A stretch of DNA of 5,109 bases from Hyphomicrobiaceae bacterium (GTDB taxonomy: Bacteria; Pseudomonadota; Alphaproteobacteria; Rhizobiales; Hyphomicrobiaceae): NCBI GenBank assembly GCA_021775715.1, contig JAJFHI010000338.1:1-5109 (forward strand), read 5' to 3'. Below, piece after piece: positions 1 through 4,958 of this stretch. The notes beneath the pieces were generated by a model that had not been told where the DNA came from, made no database searches, and worked only from the letters and a program-made list of their open reading frames with translations. Position numbers and translations under genes: made by a program. Every line of letters begins with the position of its first letter. The stretch's first letter is position 1.

Positions 1-81
1 CAAATCCGCGCCGATGGGGATAAAATTACAATTGATTCAAAGATTAACCAGCAAGGCATACTCTTCTCGCCATCGATTTAG
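1..81 (+). CDS. Possible C-terminal end of an upstream gene (partial, unidentified)
   Basis: Frame 1 is open from the left edge for 26 codons and ends at TAG (79-81). The peptide ends in ITIDSKINQQGILFSPSI, a mix of polar and beta-branched residues that reads like a normal protein tail. Frame 2 is also open for most of this stretch, so the choice rests on amino-acid plausibility only. No domain can be recognised from so short a piece. If real, it is co-directional with the P450 gene and separated from it by 263 bases that contain three stem-loops, so the two are probably separate transcription units. Reality is uncertain and function is unknown. Confidence 0.35.
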   Translation, partial: QIRADGDKITIDSKINQQGILFSPSI

Positions 82-112
82 TTGACCGTTTACTGGTGCT
101 TAGGCGCATTAT
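82..112 (+). promoter_or_regulatory. Weak candidate sigma-70-type promoter
   Basis: TTGACC (82-87) is a good -35 match. The best following -10-like hexamer is CATTAT (107-112), at a spacing of 19, longer than the ideal 17. It sits directly after the possible upstream stop codon. It would make a P450 transcript with a leader of about 225 bases beginning with the stem-loop cluster. This is a motif match only, and the real P450 promoter may lie elsewhere in 82-344. Confidence 0.2.
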
Positions 113-117
113 GCTAC

Positions 118-183
118 GACGCGCTAAATTGAAGCGCGTCATGTCCACGAATGGACACTCTGCCGCTGCCGGTGTTAGGCAGC
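118..183 (+). repeat. Three consecutive perfect stem-loops upstream of the P450 gene
   Basis: Hairpin 1 pairs GACGCGCT (118-125) with AGCGCGTC (133-140): 8 bp, loop AAATTGA. Hairpin 2 pairs TGTCCA (142-147) with TGGACA (152-157): 6 bp, tetraloop CGAA. Hairpin 3 pairs GCTGCC (165-170) with GGCAGC (178-183): 6 bp, loop GGTGTTA. Hairpin 3 is followed after CG by TTTT (186-189), so it could act as a Rho-independent terminator for an upstream gene, although the U-run is short. Hairpins 1 and 2 have no T-run and could equally be operator dyads. The pairing is read directly from the sequence; the role is inferred. Confidence 0.5.
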
Positions 184-313
184 CGTTTTACGGTGGATTG
201 TGTGTACTGGGGAACACCCGGCGCGCCGTTTGCATGGCACAAAGATCTGTGGAGCGGTTTGGGCGAAAGCCGCCTGTGAGCCCTGCGTTGCTTACACGCC
301 GCAAGGAACTTTC

Positions 314-335
314 GGTGGTGATGTCCCACCTGGAG
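314..335 (+). promoter_or_regulatory. P450 ribosome binding site with adjacent 5-bp hairpin
   Basis: GGAG (332-335) lies 9 bases before the ATG at 345 and supports that start. Just upstream, GGTGG (314-318) can pair with CCACC (326-330) around a 7-base loop, ending one base before the TGGAG stretch. The Shine-Dalgarno itself stays unpaired in this fold. The TAG at 342-344 closes a different upstream reading frame and abuts the P450 start codon directly. Confidence 0.5.
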
Positions 336-344
336 ACGTTTTAG

Positions 345-1712
345 ATGACGATGATCGAGCAGTCGAACCCGAAGCAACTCGGTGAAGAGAGCAGCATTTG
401 GTTCAAGCTGACGCCTTTGCTTAAGGCAGCAAACGGCAACCCCATGCAGATTCTTATGCAGATGGGTGAGCGCTACGGTCCTGTGTTGCCAATCAATATG
501 GCCAACCAGCGCGTTATCATGATTTTTGATCCGCAATACTTCAAGCACGTGATGGTGACGAAACCTGACACTTACGTGAAGTATTTCGACGGCCTAACGC
601 CCATCTTCGGCAAGTCTATGATCACGACAGATGGCGCGCTTTGGCAGAAGATCCGTGCGCCACAGCAGCCAGCTTTCCACCCCGGTGCATTCGACGGCTA
701 CATCCCATATTTCAACCAGGCCATCAAAACCAAGATGGACACCTGGGCCGAATACGCCAAGTCCGGCGAAACGTTCGAGATGGTCGAGCAGACCTGGACA
801 CTTGCCGCCGACATGATCTGCAAGGCGCTGTTTGATCGCGACATGCCGTTCAACCCGCACGTCATCTTTAAGTGCGTGAAGACTTATACCGACGTGATGA
901 ACCACAAAGACATTCGTCTGCGCAAACAAGCCGGCGAAATGTTTGAAATGTCGGACGAAGACGCATCCAAGGCGATCGACATGTGGTGGAGTGTGCCACC
1001 GGAAGTTATGGCGGCTAAGCCGAACGAATATCGCGAAAAAACGCTCCTGAAGATGATTGAAGCGGCGGTTGCAGACGAGGACCTGCCTGAGTTCGATCAA
1101 CAGCAGGCGATCGACGAGCTGAAACAATACCTATGGGCTGGCACCGAGACGACAGCCCTTACGCTCGCCTGGGCCCTCTACCTCACGTCGAAACATCCAG
1201 AAGCCGCGGCCCGCATTCGCGCTGAAGGCCAGGAGGTTTGCGGTGGCCGCGAGCCGACAGCAGCCGATTATTCAGCCTTGCAATACACACGTGCCGTCAT
1301 TCAGGAAACAATGCGCATTTACCCACCAATCTGGGGCTTCCTACGCGTTGCAGCCGAAGCCGACGAGATCGCTGGTGTCGAGATCCGGAAAGATGACCGG
1401 ATCTTCCTGTTTGGCTATGGCGCACATCATAATCCGGAATTTTGGGAAGAGCCCGAAGAGTTCCGCCCTGAGCGTTGGATTGGTGATCAGGCCAAGAAGC
1501 GCGTGAAGTATTCCTATATCCCGTTTGGCGCAGGTAAACGGTCGTGCGTCGGTGGTGCGATGAGCCAAGTCGAGAACACGCTGGCGCTGGTCCAACTGCT
1601 GCGCCGCTTCCAGCCCGAGTACGTCGGTCAGGAACCTCCAGCCCTCAATGCCACGGTGACACTCACGCCAAAAGGCGGGTTACCATTCAAAATGCATGAG
1701 CTGAATAATTAG
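345..1712 (+). CDS. Cytochrome P450 (soluble bacterial monooxygenase)
   Basis: A heme-thiolate monooxygenase of 455 residues. The family inserts one oxygen atom into an organic substrate using two electrons from NAD(P)H through partner proteins. All diagnostic motifs are visible: the C-helix WQKIR (W100, R104; heme-propionate contacts), the I-helix oxygen-activation motif AGTETT (265-270, with the E268/T269 acid-alcohol pair), the K-helix ExxR (E321-R324), PERW (375-378) and the heme loop FGAGKRSCVGG with ligand Cys401. The C-terminal strand ending GLPFKM fits the CYP4/CYP102-like clan rather than camphor-type P450s. There is no signal peptide or N-terminal anchor, so the enzyme should be cytoplasmic. 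ATG 345 is favoured by GGAG 9 bases upstream; ATG 351 is an alternative. No redox partner is adjacent. The substrate cannot be deduced; fatty acid, alkane or terpenoid-like hydrophobics are only family-level guesses. The family call is very secure, the subfamily is not. Confidence 0.97.
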   Translation: MTMIEQSNPKQLGEESSIWFKLTPLLKAANGNPMQILMQMGERYGPVLPINMANQRVIMIFDPQYFKHVMVTKPDTYVKYFDGLTPIFGKSMITTDGALWQKIRAPQQPAFHPGAFDGYIPYFNQAIKTKMDTWAEYAKSGETFEMVEQTWTLAADMICKALFDRDMPFNPHVIFKCVKTYTDVMNHKDIRLRKQAGEMFEMSDEDASKAIDMWWSVPPEVMAAKPNEYREKTLLKMIEAAVADEDLPEFDQQQAIDELKQYLWAGTETTALTLAWALYLTSKHPEAAARIRAEGQEVCGGREPTAADYSALQYTRAVIQETMRIYPPIWGFLRVAAEADEIAGVEIRKDDRIFLFGYGAHHNPEFWEEPEEFRPERWIGDQAKKRVKYSYIPFGAGKRSCVGGAMSQVENTLALVQLLRRFQPEYVGQEPPALNATVTLTPKGGLPFKMHELNN

Positions 1713-1760
1713 TTTTTTCTCACGCTGTTCCTCGCGATTTTTGCGCTGCCGATTCACGTT

Positions 1761-1932
1761 GTGCTCACGCTGCACCTCCATTCAGTCGGGCTCCGCATGG
1801 GGCCGGAAACGCGCTCAAGTAGCTAAGCGGTAGCGCAACCAAAATTCAGACCCTCGCCAGCACTCCGATCGAAGGAGCGGAGCGAGATCGTAAATCGGCA
1901 GTGCCACTCAGACCTTCGCTCGCATCATCGCA
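1761..1932. repeat. Imperfect direct repeat, copy 1
   Basis: Blocks in order are GTGCTCACGCT (1761-1771), a 23-base block beginning GGCTCCGCA (1789-1811), ATTCAGACCCTCGCC (1844-1858), a second version ACTCAGACCTTCGCT (1906-1920) and CGCTCGCATCATCGCA (1917-1932). The same order recurs 183 bases later. The first two blocks keep an identical 28-base offset in both copies. Copy 1 is expanded by about 32 bases after the second block (1812-1843), and a further stretch (1859-1905) separates its two TCAGAC blocks. It contains small dyads of its own, such as CTCCG (1863-1867) with CGGAG (1878-1882). Confidence 0.6.
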
Positions 1933-1943
1933 AAAGTAGTTCT

Positions 1944-2028
1944 GTGCTCACGCTATTCTGCCCGACGGGCAGGCTCCGCACGGGGTCGGGAACGATTCAG
2001 ACGCTCGCTTGGCGCTCGCATCATCGCA
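1944..2028. repeat. Imperfect direct repeat, copy 2 (compact)
   Basis: This is the compact version of the unit: GTGCTCACGCT (1944-1954), the 23-base block beginning GGCTCCGCA (1972-1994; three mismatches to copy 1), ATTCAGACGCTCGCT (1995-2009) and CGCTCGCATCATCGCA (2013-2028; 16 of 16 identical to copy 1). It also contains the hairpin TGCCC-GAC-GGGCA (1959-1971) and the dyad CCCGAC (1961-1966) with GTCGGG (1985-1990), neither of which is present in copy 1. Confidence 0.6.
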
Positions 2029-2048
2029 CCCGGGTGCCAAGCGCCAAG
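2008..2048. repeat. Nested inverted repeat with a perfect 12-bp palindrome
   Basis: The outer arms CTTGGCGCT (2008-2016) and AGCGCCAAG (2040-2048) are perfect 9-bp complements. Between them lies the perfect palindrome GCACCCGGGTGC (2026-2037). The word GCTTGGCGC from the left arm recurs at 2198-2206. The structure could extrude as a cruciform or fold as a stem-loop in RNA. No T-run follows, so it is not a standard terminator. It overlaps the end of repeat copy 2. Confidence 0.65.
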
Positions 2049-2077
2049 ATTGAGCAAGGGGAAACAGCGGTCGTGCC

Positions 2078-2099
2078 ATACGGCAACATCTTGCGGTAT
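2078..2099. repeat. Stem-loop with a single G-G mismatch
   Basis: ATAC (2078-2081) pairs with GTAT (2096-2099) and GCAA (2083-2086) pairs with TTGC (2091-2094). They are separated by one G-G mismatch (2082/2095) and close on the tetraloop CATC. No terminator T-run or gene lies next to it. Function is unknown. Confidence 0.5.
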
Positions 2100-2193
2100 T
2101 CACTCGACAGGTCGCAGGCATCCACGCCCGTGTGTTCCGGACAATCCGAGCAAAGAAAACGTTTATGCCAGAGGCCGAGGGTAGACCGCACCC

Positions 2194-2208
2194 CGGCGCT
2201 TGGCGCCG
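2194..2208. repeat. GC-rich hairpin CGGCGC-TTG-GCGCCG
   Basis: A perfect 6-bp GC stem with a 3-base loop. The left arm can alternatively pair further on, GGCGCT (2195-2200) with AGCGCC (2218-2223). It belongs to the inverted-repeat-rich stretch and shares GCTTGGCGC with 2007-2015. No T-run follows. Confidence 0.5.
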
Positions 2209-2259
2209 CCCTGCCGGAGCGCCAGGCTGTGCTTTACTCAGCTGATACGGCGCGCAAGG

Positions 2260-2297
2260 CAAGAAAATGGGCCCAGACAATCATTGCCTAAGCCCAT
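2260..2297 (-). terminator. Rho-independent terminator of ndk
   Basis: On the - strand transcript, AUGGGC (2297-2292) pairs with GCCCAU (2272-2267). The stem continues through two U-G wobbles and a further six pairs to a UGA loop, giving a nearly uninterrupted stem of about 14 bp. A U-rich tail UUUUCUU follows (2267-2261). It starts 28 bases after the ndk stop codon. On the + strand the wobbles become C-A mismatches and the T7 run (2304-2310) begins six bases past the stem, so termination should favour the - strand, with possible weaker action on P450 read-through. Confidence 0.7.
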
Positions 2298-2324
2298 CGC
2301 TCATTTTTTTATCTCGCCAAAAAA

Positions 2325-2747
2325 TTACCCAACAATTTCTTCTGGCTTGAAGTTCATTGCGATTTCGCGCTTGGCTGATTCCGAGCTGTCGGAGCCGTGA
2401 GCTGAATTTTCGCCCTTGGACTTGGCAAACAGTTTGCGGATCGTGCCGTCGGCTGCTTCAGCGGGATCGGTCGCACCCATAACTTCACGGTACTTGGCAA
2501 TTGCGCCTTCACCTTCGAGAACCTGCAAAACGATAGGTTCAGACGTCATGAAGGCAACCAGCTCTCCGAAGAACGGGCGTTCTTTGTGCTCACCGTAAAA
2601 TTCTCCGGCCTGAGCTTCCGTCCAGCGAACCCGCTTTTGACCGACGATCCGCAGACCGGCTTTCTCGATAACGGCGTTAATTGCACCCGTCAGGTTGCGG
2701 GCGGTGGCATCTGGTTTGATGATCGAAAAAGTGCGCTCAATGGCCAT
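2325..2747 (-). CDS. ndk: Nucleoside diphosphate kinase
   Basis: A cytoplasmic housekeeping enzyme that moves the gamma-phosphate from a nucleoside triphosphate (usually ATP) to other (d)NDPs through a phosphohistidine, keeping NTP and dNTP pools balanced. The 140-residue length is normal for bacteria. The active-site segment NSAHGSD puts the catalytic histidine at H117. Other residues known to bind nucleotide in this family are all in place: K11 (KPDA), F59, R87, T93, R104 and N114. Y51 is also conserved. The C-terminus ends EEIVG, as is common in alphaproteobacteria. The start at 2747 is preceded by GAGAGA (2758-2753) five bases upstream. The gene stands alone on the - strand, convergent with the P450 gene and divergent from the GYF gene, with its own terminator. 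Nothing suggests loss of function. Confidence 0.98.
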   Translation of the reverse strand: MAIERTFSIIKPDATARNLTGAINAVIEKAGLRIVGQKRVRWTEAQAGEFYGEHKERPFFGELVAFMTSEPIVLQVLEGEGAIAKYREVMGATDPAEAADGTIRKLFAKSKGENSAHGSDSSESAKREIAMNFKPEEIVG

Positions 2748-2784
2748 GGGTGTCTCTCATGATTGGAAATTGGCGAGCATCAAG

Positions 2785-2812
2785 TCACGTCGATTATCAA
2801 ATTTGGACGTGA
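2785..2812. promoter_or_regulatory. Dyad TCACGTC-N14-GACGTGA over the ndk promoter
   Basis: A perfect 7-bp inverted repeat, TCACGTC (2785-2791) and GACGTGA (2806-2812), with 14 bases between the arms. It spans the proposed -10, start point and part of the spacer of the ndk promoter. That is where a repressor operator would lie. No matching regulator is encoded in the window. Confidence 0.35.
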
Positions 2813-2823
2813 AACATGCTCAA
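2793..2823 (-). promoter_or_regulatory. Candidate ndk promoter
   Basis: Read on the - strand, TTGAGC (2823-2818) serves as -35 and GATAAT (2798-2793) as -10, with a 19-base spacer; TGATAA one base upstream gives a spacer of 18. Transcription would start near 2786, giving a short leader of about 40 bases before the ndk ATG. The position is right and the -10 is strong, but the spacer is longer than ideal. Confidence 0.4.
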
Positions 2824-2842
2824 ATTCAGAAGCTTAGGTTCT

Positions 2843-2860
2843 GATTGACGTTTTTCAATC
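2843..2860. promoter_or_regulatory. FNR/FixK-like box (TTGA-N6-TCAA) within a 6-bp dyad
   Basis: GATTGA (2843-2848) and TCAATC (2855-2860) form a perfect inverted repeat around CGTTTT. The core TTGA-N6-TCAA (2845-2858) has the half-sites and spacing known for the FNR/FixK branch of the CRP/FNR family. It lies in the divergent region, about 390 bases before the GYF start and about 100 bases upstream of ndk. TTGACG could also be read as a -35 element, but no good -10 follows it. Confidence 0.3.
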
Positions 2861-3243
2861 GTCTTGATCATGGCCAATCAACCCCTGTGTTCGCGGGCGT
2901 TATACCGGCGACCTCGGCCGACGACAAGCGCTGTCACGACGCGCCCCTGGTCCCCGCCCGCCCCAAGGGAGGCAAGCCTTGGTTCGACCTTAAATTTGGC
3001 CCGGAACGCCTTCGTAATGCCCGTTTTTTCAACGATTCTTTGTCTGCTGCTCCTGGACGTGCTGGCGGCTTGACCCGCGCGATGGCGAGATCACGCAAGG
3101 ACAAAGTTTCAGGAACCGTTGCGTCAAATGCGTTGACGCGTCACAAAGGTCTCGTGAAAACAGCGGCATGCGGGGAAGAGGCGCCTATTTCAGATGGGCG
3201 CTGTCGGGATCCGGAGTATCGGGTTCGATATAGAGAAGGCGCC
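2861..3243 (+). other. Long upstream region of the GYF gene, open in the same frame
   Basis: No separate gene is recognised. The frame of the downstream GYF gene has no stop back to TGA at 2842-2844, so an in-frame extension could start at TTG 2845 or ATG 3082. Neither has a ribosome site, and the added residues are rich in Arg, Cys and His with no domain-like pattern. I therefore treat the stretch as non-coding or as degraded coding sequence. A hairpin CCAAGG (2963-2968) with CCTTGG (2977-2982) and a TTGACG dyad near 3130 lie within it. In another frame a short hydrophobic peptide (MPVFSTILCLLLLDVLAA, ATG 3017) lacks a ribosome site. Confidence 0.45.
3121..3143. promoter_or_regulatory. GCGTCAA-N5-TTGACGC dyad overlapping palindrome TGACGCGTCA
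   Basis: GCGTCAA (3121-3127) and TTGACGC (3133-3139) are perfect complements around ATGCG. The right arm overlaps a second perfect 10-bp palindrome, TGACGCGTCA (3134-3143). The word TGACG/CGTCA therefore occurs three times in 23 bases, about 100 bases before the GYF start. This looks like a regulatory binding cluster. TTGACG could also be a -35 element, but no convincing -10 follows at the right distance. Confidence 0.35.
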
Positions 3244-4875
3244 ATGACAGACGAGACGTTGGACATCCAATGGTATATCGCACGCGACGGCCAGCAGCAC
3301 GGGCCGCTGTCAGATGCGGAACTTCGATTGTTCGTCAATGGTGGACACTTGGTGGAGTCAGACCTGATCTGGCGTGTCGGGTTGGCTGACTGGAAGCCGG
3401 CGTTCGAAGTTTTCCCACCAAAACCGAAAACGGCTGACGTCCAGGCTGCATCAACGCAAGCTACAGAAGCTCCACAGAAACAAACGAAATCCGAACCTGC
3501 TGCAAAAGAAACAGAACAAAGCAGTAAGACCGTGGCTACGAAGCCAGTTGCAAAGACAACAGCGGCAACAGCCAGTACCACGCCAACGGCAACCCAAGAG
3601 CCGACTGCTGCGCCAGCCGGTCCGGCAAAGGTGCAACCAGCGGCCAGCAACCCTGCCACGATGGCCCACCCAATGGCGCGCGCTGCAGCAACCCAAACCA
3701 CAACGTCGGCGACCAGCACAGCAGCGCAAGCACCGACGCCAACATCGCAACCATCCACACAAACGCCAACCACCGCGGGCGCGCAACAAGCGCCGGCGCC
3801 AAGTCCAACATCTCAGGACACATCTGTCATACCGATGGATAGCCGTCCTGAAATTCTGGAAGAAAATTCTGGCGGGCCCGGACGAAGAATCGCCATTGCG
3901 GCAAGCATCGTTGCGATCTTGTTGGGCGGCGGTTGGTTTGCCGTGAAGAACAACCCACAAGCAGCAGCGTTTGCTGCGGCCGCTTTGAACATCACTACGT
4001 CTTCACAGGACACAACTGCCGCTGACAGCGCCGATGCTACCAACGACGTGAAAGTCGTGAAAGCACCCGATGCCCCGGCTGGCACGCCGCCAGAAGAAAC
4101 CGCCACCAATGACGTAGCAGCAGCACCTGTGCCAACGCCTGCTGAACCAGCAGTAACTCCCCCTCCGGCGCAGGAAATCAATACCGCTGCCATCACGCCT
4201 CCAGAACCGCCGGCACCTTCTGAGCCAAAAGTCGACGAGAGATTCAAGACCTCCCCACTTTGGAACGTCGTGCGCCAGGAATTTCCGGATTGGTACGGCG
4301 AGCGCATGCGCGAAATCGAGCAACTCTCTTTGGAGAACAAGCCGAAAGGCGAGGTCGATAAATATGCCATGAAGTGGCTGGTTCAACTTCGTCGCGAGAA
4401 CGCCGCCGCCGCCTTGGCAGCCAGTTCGCCAAAATTGGTCAACGTTGCGTCGGCCTTCCTCCTCAACCTGCAAGCATTCAAGGCGCACAGCACCGACGCC
4501 TGCTACAGCTTCATCTCAAAAGGTGAAACCAGCCCAACGGTTGTGGCTCTGGTCGAGAGTGGTGAGAAGTCGGCAACGATGGAAGCCCAGGCAACAGCGA
4601 TTTTTGAAGCCATCGCTGATGGGCGCAAGACGCCTCAAACCCGCGACCGCCCACAAAAACCCGACTATGACATGCTGGCGGCAGAACTGGGCCAACTTGG
4701 TTGGAGCCAGGCAGATCTGCAGTTGTTTGCCAATCCGCAGGCCCTGGCTCGAGCAGCACCTGAGCGTGTCTGCCAGATGGTACAGGACTGGTTCTCAGCC
4801 CACATCGCGATCAAGGACCAAGCCGTTCAGGATCGCCTCCTATTCGAAACTCTGCGTCCGGTAATCTCCGGCTAG
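3244..4875 (+). CDS. GYF_2-domain single-pass membrane protein of unknown function
   Basis: A protein of 543 residues. Residues 10-58 match the GYF_2 (DUF4339) fold: W10-Y11 start, HGPLSDAEL, then LIWRVGLADWKPAFEVF. The family probably binds peptides, but its partners are mostly unknown. A 150-residue Ala/Thr/Pro/Gln-rich linker follows (59-210). One transmembrane helix (about 216-234) comes after R214-R215, so the N-terminus should be cytoplasmic and the rest periplasmic. A second Pro/Ala-rich linker (250-330) leads to a folded-looking, helix-rich domain (about 333-543) that I do not recognise. It contains the protein's only two cysteines, C420 and C510, which could form a disulfide. ATG 3244 is chosen because GAGAAGG lies 4 bases upstream and GYF_2 normally sits at the N-terminus; an in-frame opening continues upstream to 2845. 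The stop codon lies inside a perfect palindrome. The DUF3147 gene follows 83 bases later on the same strand. Confidence 0.85.
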   Translation: MTDETLDIQWYIARDGQQHGPLSDAELRLFVNGGHLVESDLIWRVGLADWKPAFEVFPPKPKTADVQAASTQATEAPQKQTKSEPAAKETEQSSKTVATKPVAKTTAATASTTPTATQEPTAAPAGPAKVQPAASNPATMAHPMARAAATQTTTSATSTAAQAPTPTSQPSTQTPTTAGAQQAPAPSPTSQDTSVIPMDSRPEILEENSGGPGRRIAIAASIVAILLGGGWFAVKNNPQAAAFAAAALNITTSSQDTTAADSADATNDVKVVKAPDAPAGTPPEETATNDVAAAPVPTPAEPAVTPPPAQEINTAAITPPEPPAPSEPKVDERFKTSPLWNVVRQEFPDWYGERMREIEQLSLENKPKGEVDKYAMKWLVQLRRENAAAALAASSPKLVNVASAFLLNLQAFKAHSTDACYSFISKGETSPTVVALVESGEKSATMEAQATAIFEAIADGRKTPQTRDRPQKPDYDMLAAELGQLGWSQADLQLFANPQALARAAPERVCQMVQDWFSAHIAIKDQAVQDRLLFETLRPVISG

Positions 4876-4879
4876 CCGG
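4868..4879. repeat. Perfect 12-bp palindrome around the GYF stop codon
   Basis: CCGGCTAGCCGG is its own reverse complement and contains the TAG stop (4873-4875). As RNA it could form only a 4-bp stem with a CUAG loop, and no U-run follows, so it is not a good terminator. It may be chance or a protein-binding site. Confidence 0.4.
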
Positions 4880-4893
4880 TTGTGCAGCGTGCC

Positions 4894-4932
4894 GATACCA
4901 TCCGTCCAATCAGTATCAATAAAATAAAATAA
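4894..4932 (+). promoter_or_regulatory. A/T-rich spacer before the DUF3147 gene, possible promoter
   Basis: The 83-base gap holds a weak dyad, GATAC (4894-4898) with GTATC (4913-4917), followed by an A/T-only tract with repeated AAAAT words (4918-4932). TAAAAT at 4920-4925 or 4925-4930 could serve as a -10 about 30 bases before the ATG, but I see no good -35 at the right distance. The downstream gene may have its own promoter or be read from the GYF gene. Confidence 0.25.
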
Positions 4933-4958
4933 TCCACTCGGGTGACGGAGCGGCGCCT

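Larger units (their letters stand above)
1713..2263. repeat. Gene-free repeat mosaic between the P450 gene and ndk
   Basis: About 550 bases with no convincing gene on either strand. The open frames here of 110-115 codons start at GTG or sit antisense to each other, lack good ribosome sites and have Cys/Arg/Ala-heavy, non-protein-like compositions. The stretch instead carries short words in several diverged copies: CTCACGCT at 1719, 1764 and 1947; a 23-base block at 1789 and 1972; TCAGAC plus CTCGC-like tails at 1846, 1908 and 1997; and CGCTCGCATCATCGCA at 1917 and 2013. Inverted repeats are dense, especially from 1959 to 2208. This resembles dispersed intergenic repeat elements of bacterial genomes; whether other copies exist in this genome cannot be seen here. 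Confidence 0.65.

Noticed and set aside
219..228. The perfect palindrome CGGCGCGCCG
   Set aside because: It is short and GC-only with no loop; easily explained by chance in GC-rich DNA.
96..344. An 82-codon + strand open frame whose TAG directly abuts the P450 ATG
   Set aside because: It starts at GTG without a ribosome site, is strongly basic, runs through all three stem-loops, and shows no domain or protein-like composition.
1685..1718. A possible terminator at the end of the P450 gene (ATTCA/TGAAT dyad followed by T6)
   Set aside because: The stem is only 5 bp and A/T-rich, with a 12-base loop, and it ends 6 bases before the T-run.
1944..2291. Open frames of about 110 codons on both strands in the repeat region
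   Set aside because: They are mutually antisense, start poorly, consist of repeat and hairpin sequence, and have Arg/Cys/Ala-heavy non-protein-like translations.
2864..2881. A second FNR-like site, TTGAT...ATCAA
   Set aside because: The half-sites are separated by 8 bases instead of 4, which does not fit the FNR/FixK geometry.
2979..2991. A tRNA T-arm-like word (GGTTCGACC)
   Set aside because: The flanks cannot form the 5-bp T-stem and no acceptor, D or anticodon arms are found upstream.
3141..3773. A 210-codon - strand open frame antisense to the GYF gene
   Set aside because: It mirrors the low-complexity Ala/Thr/Pro linker, giving Val/Ala/Gly/Cys runs; the + strand protein has a recognisable domain and ribosome site.
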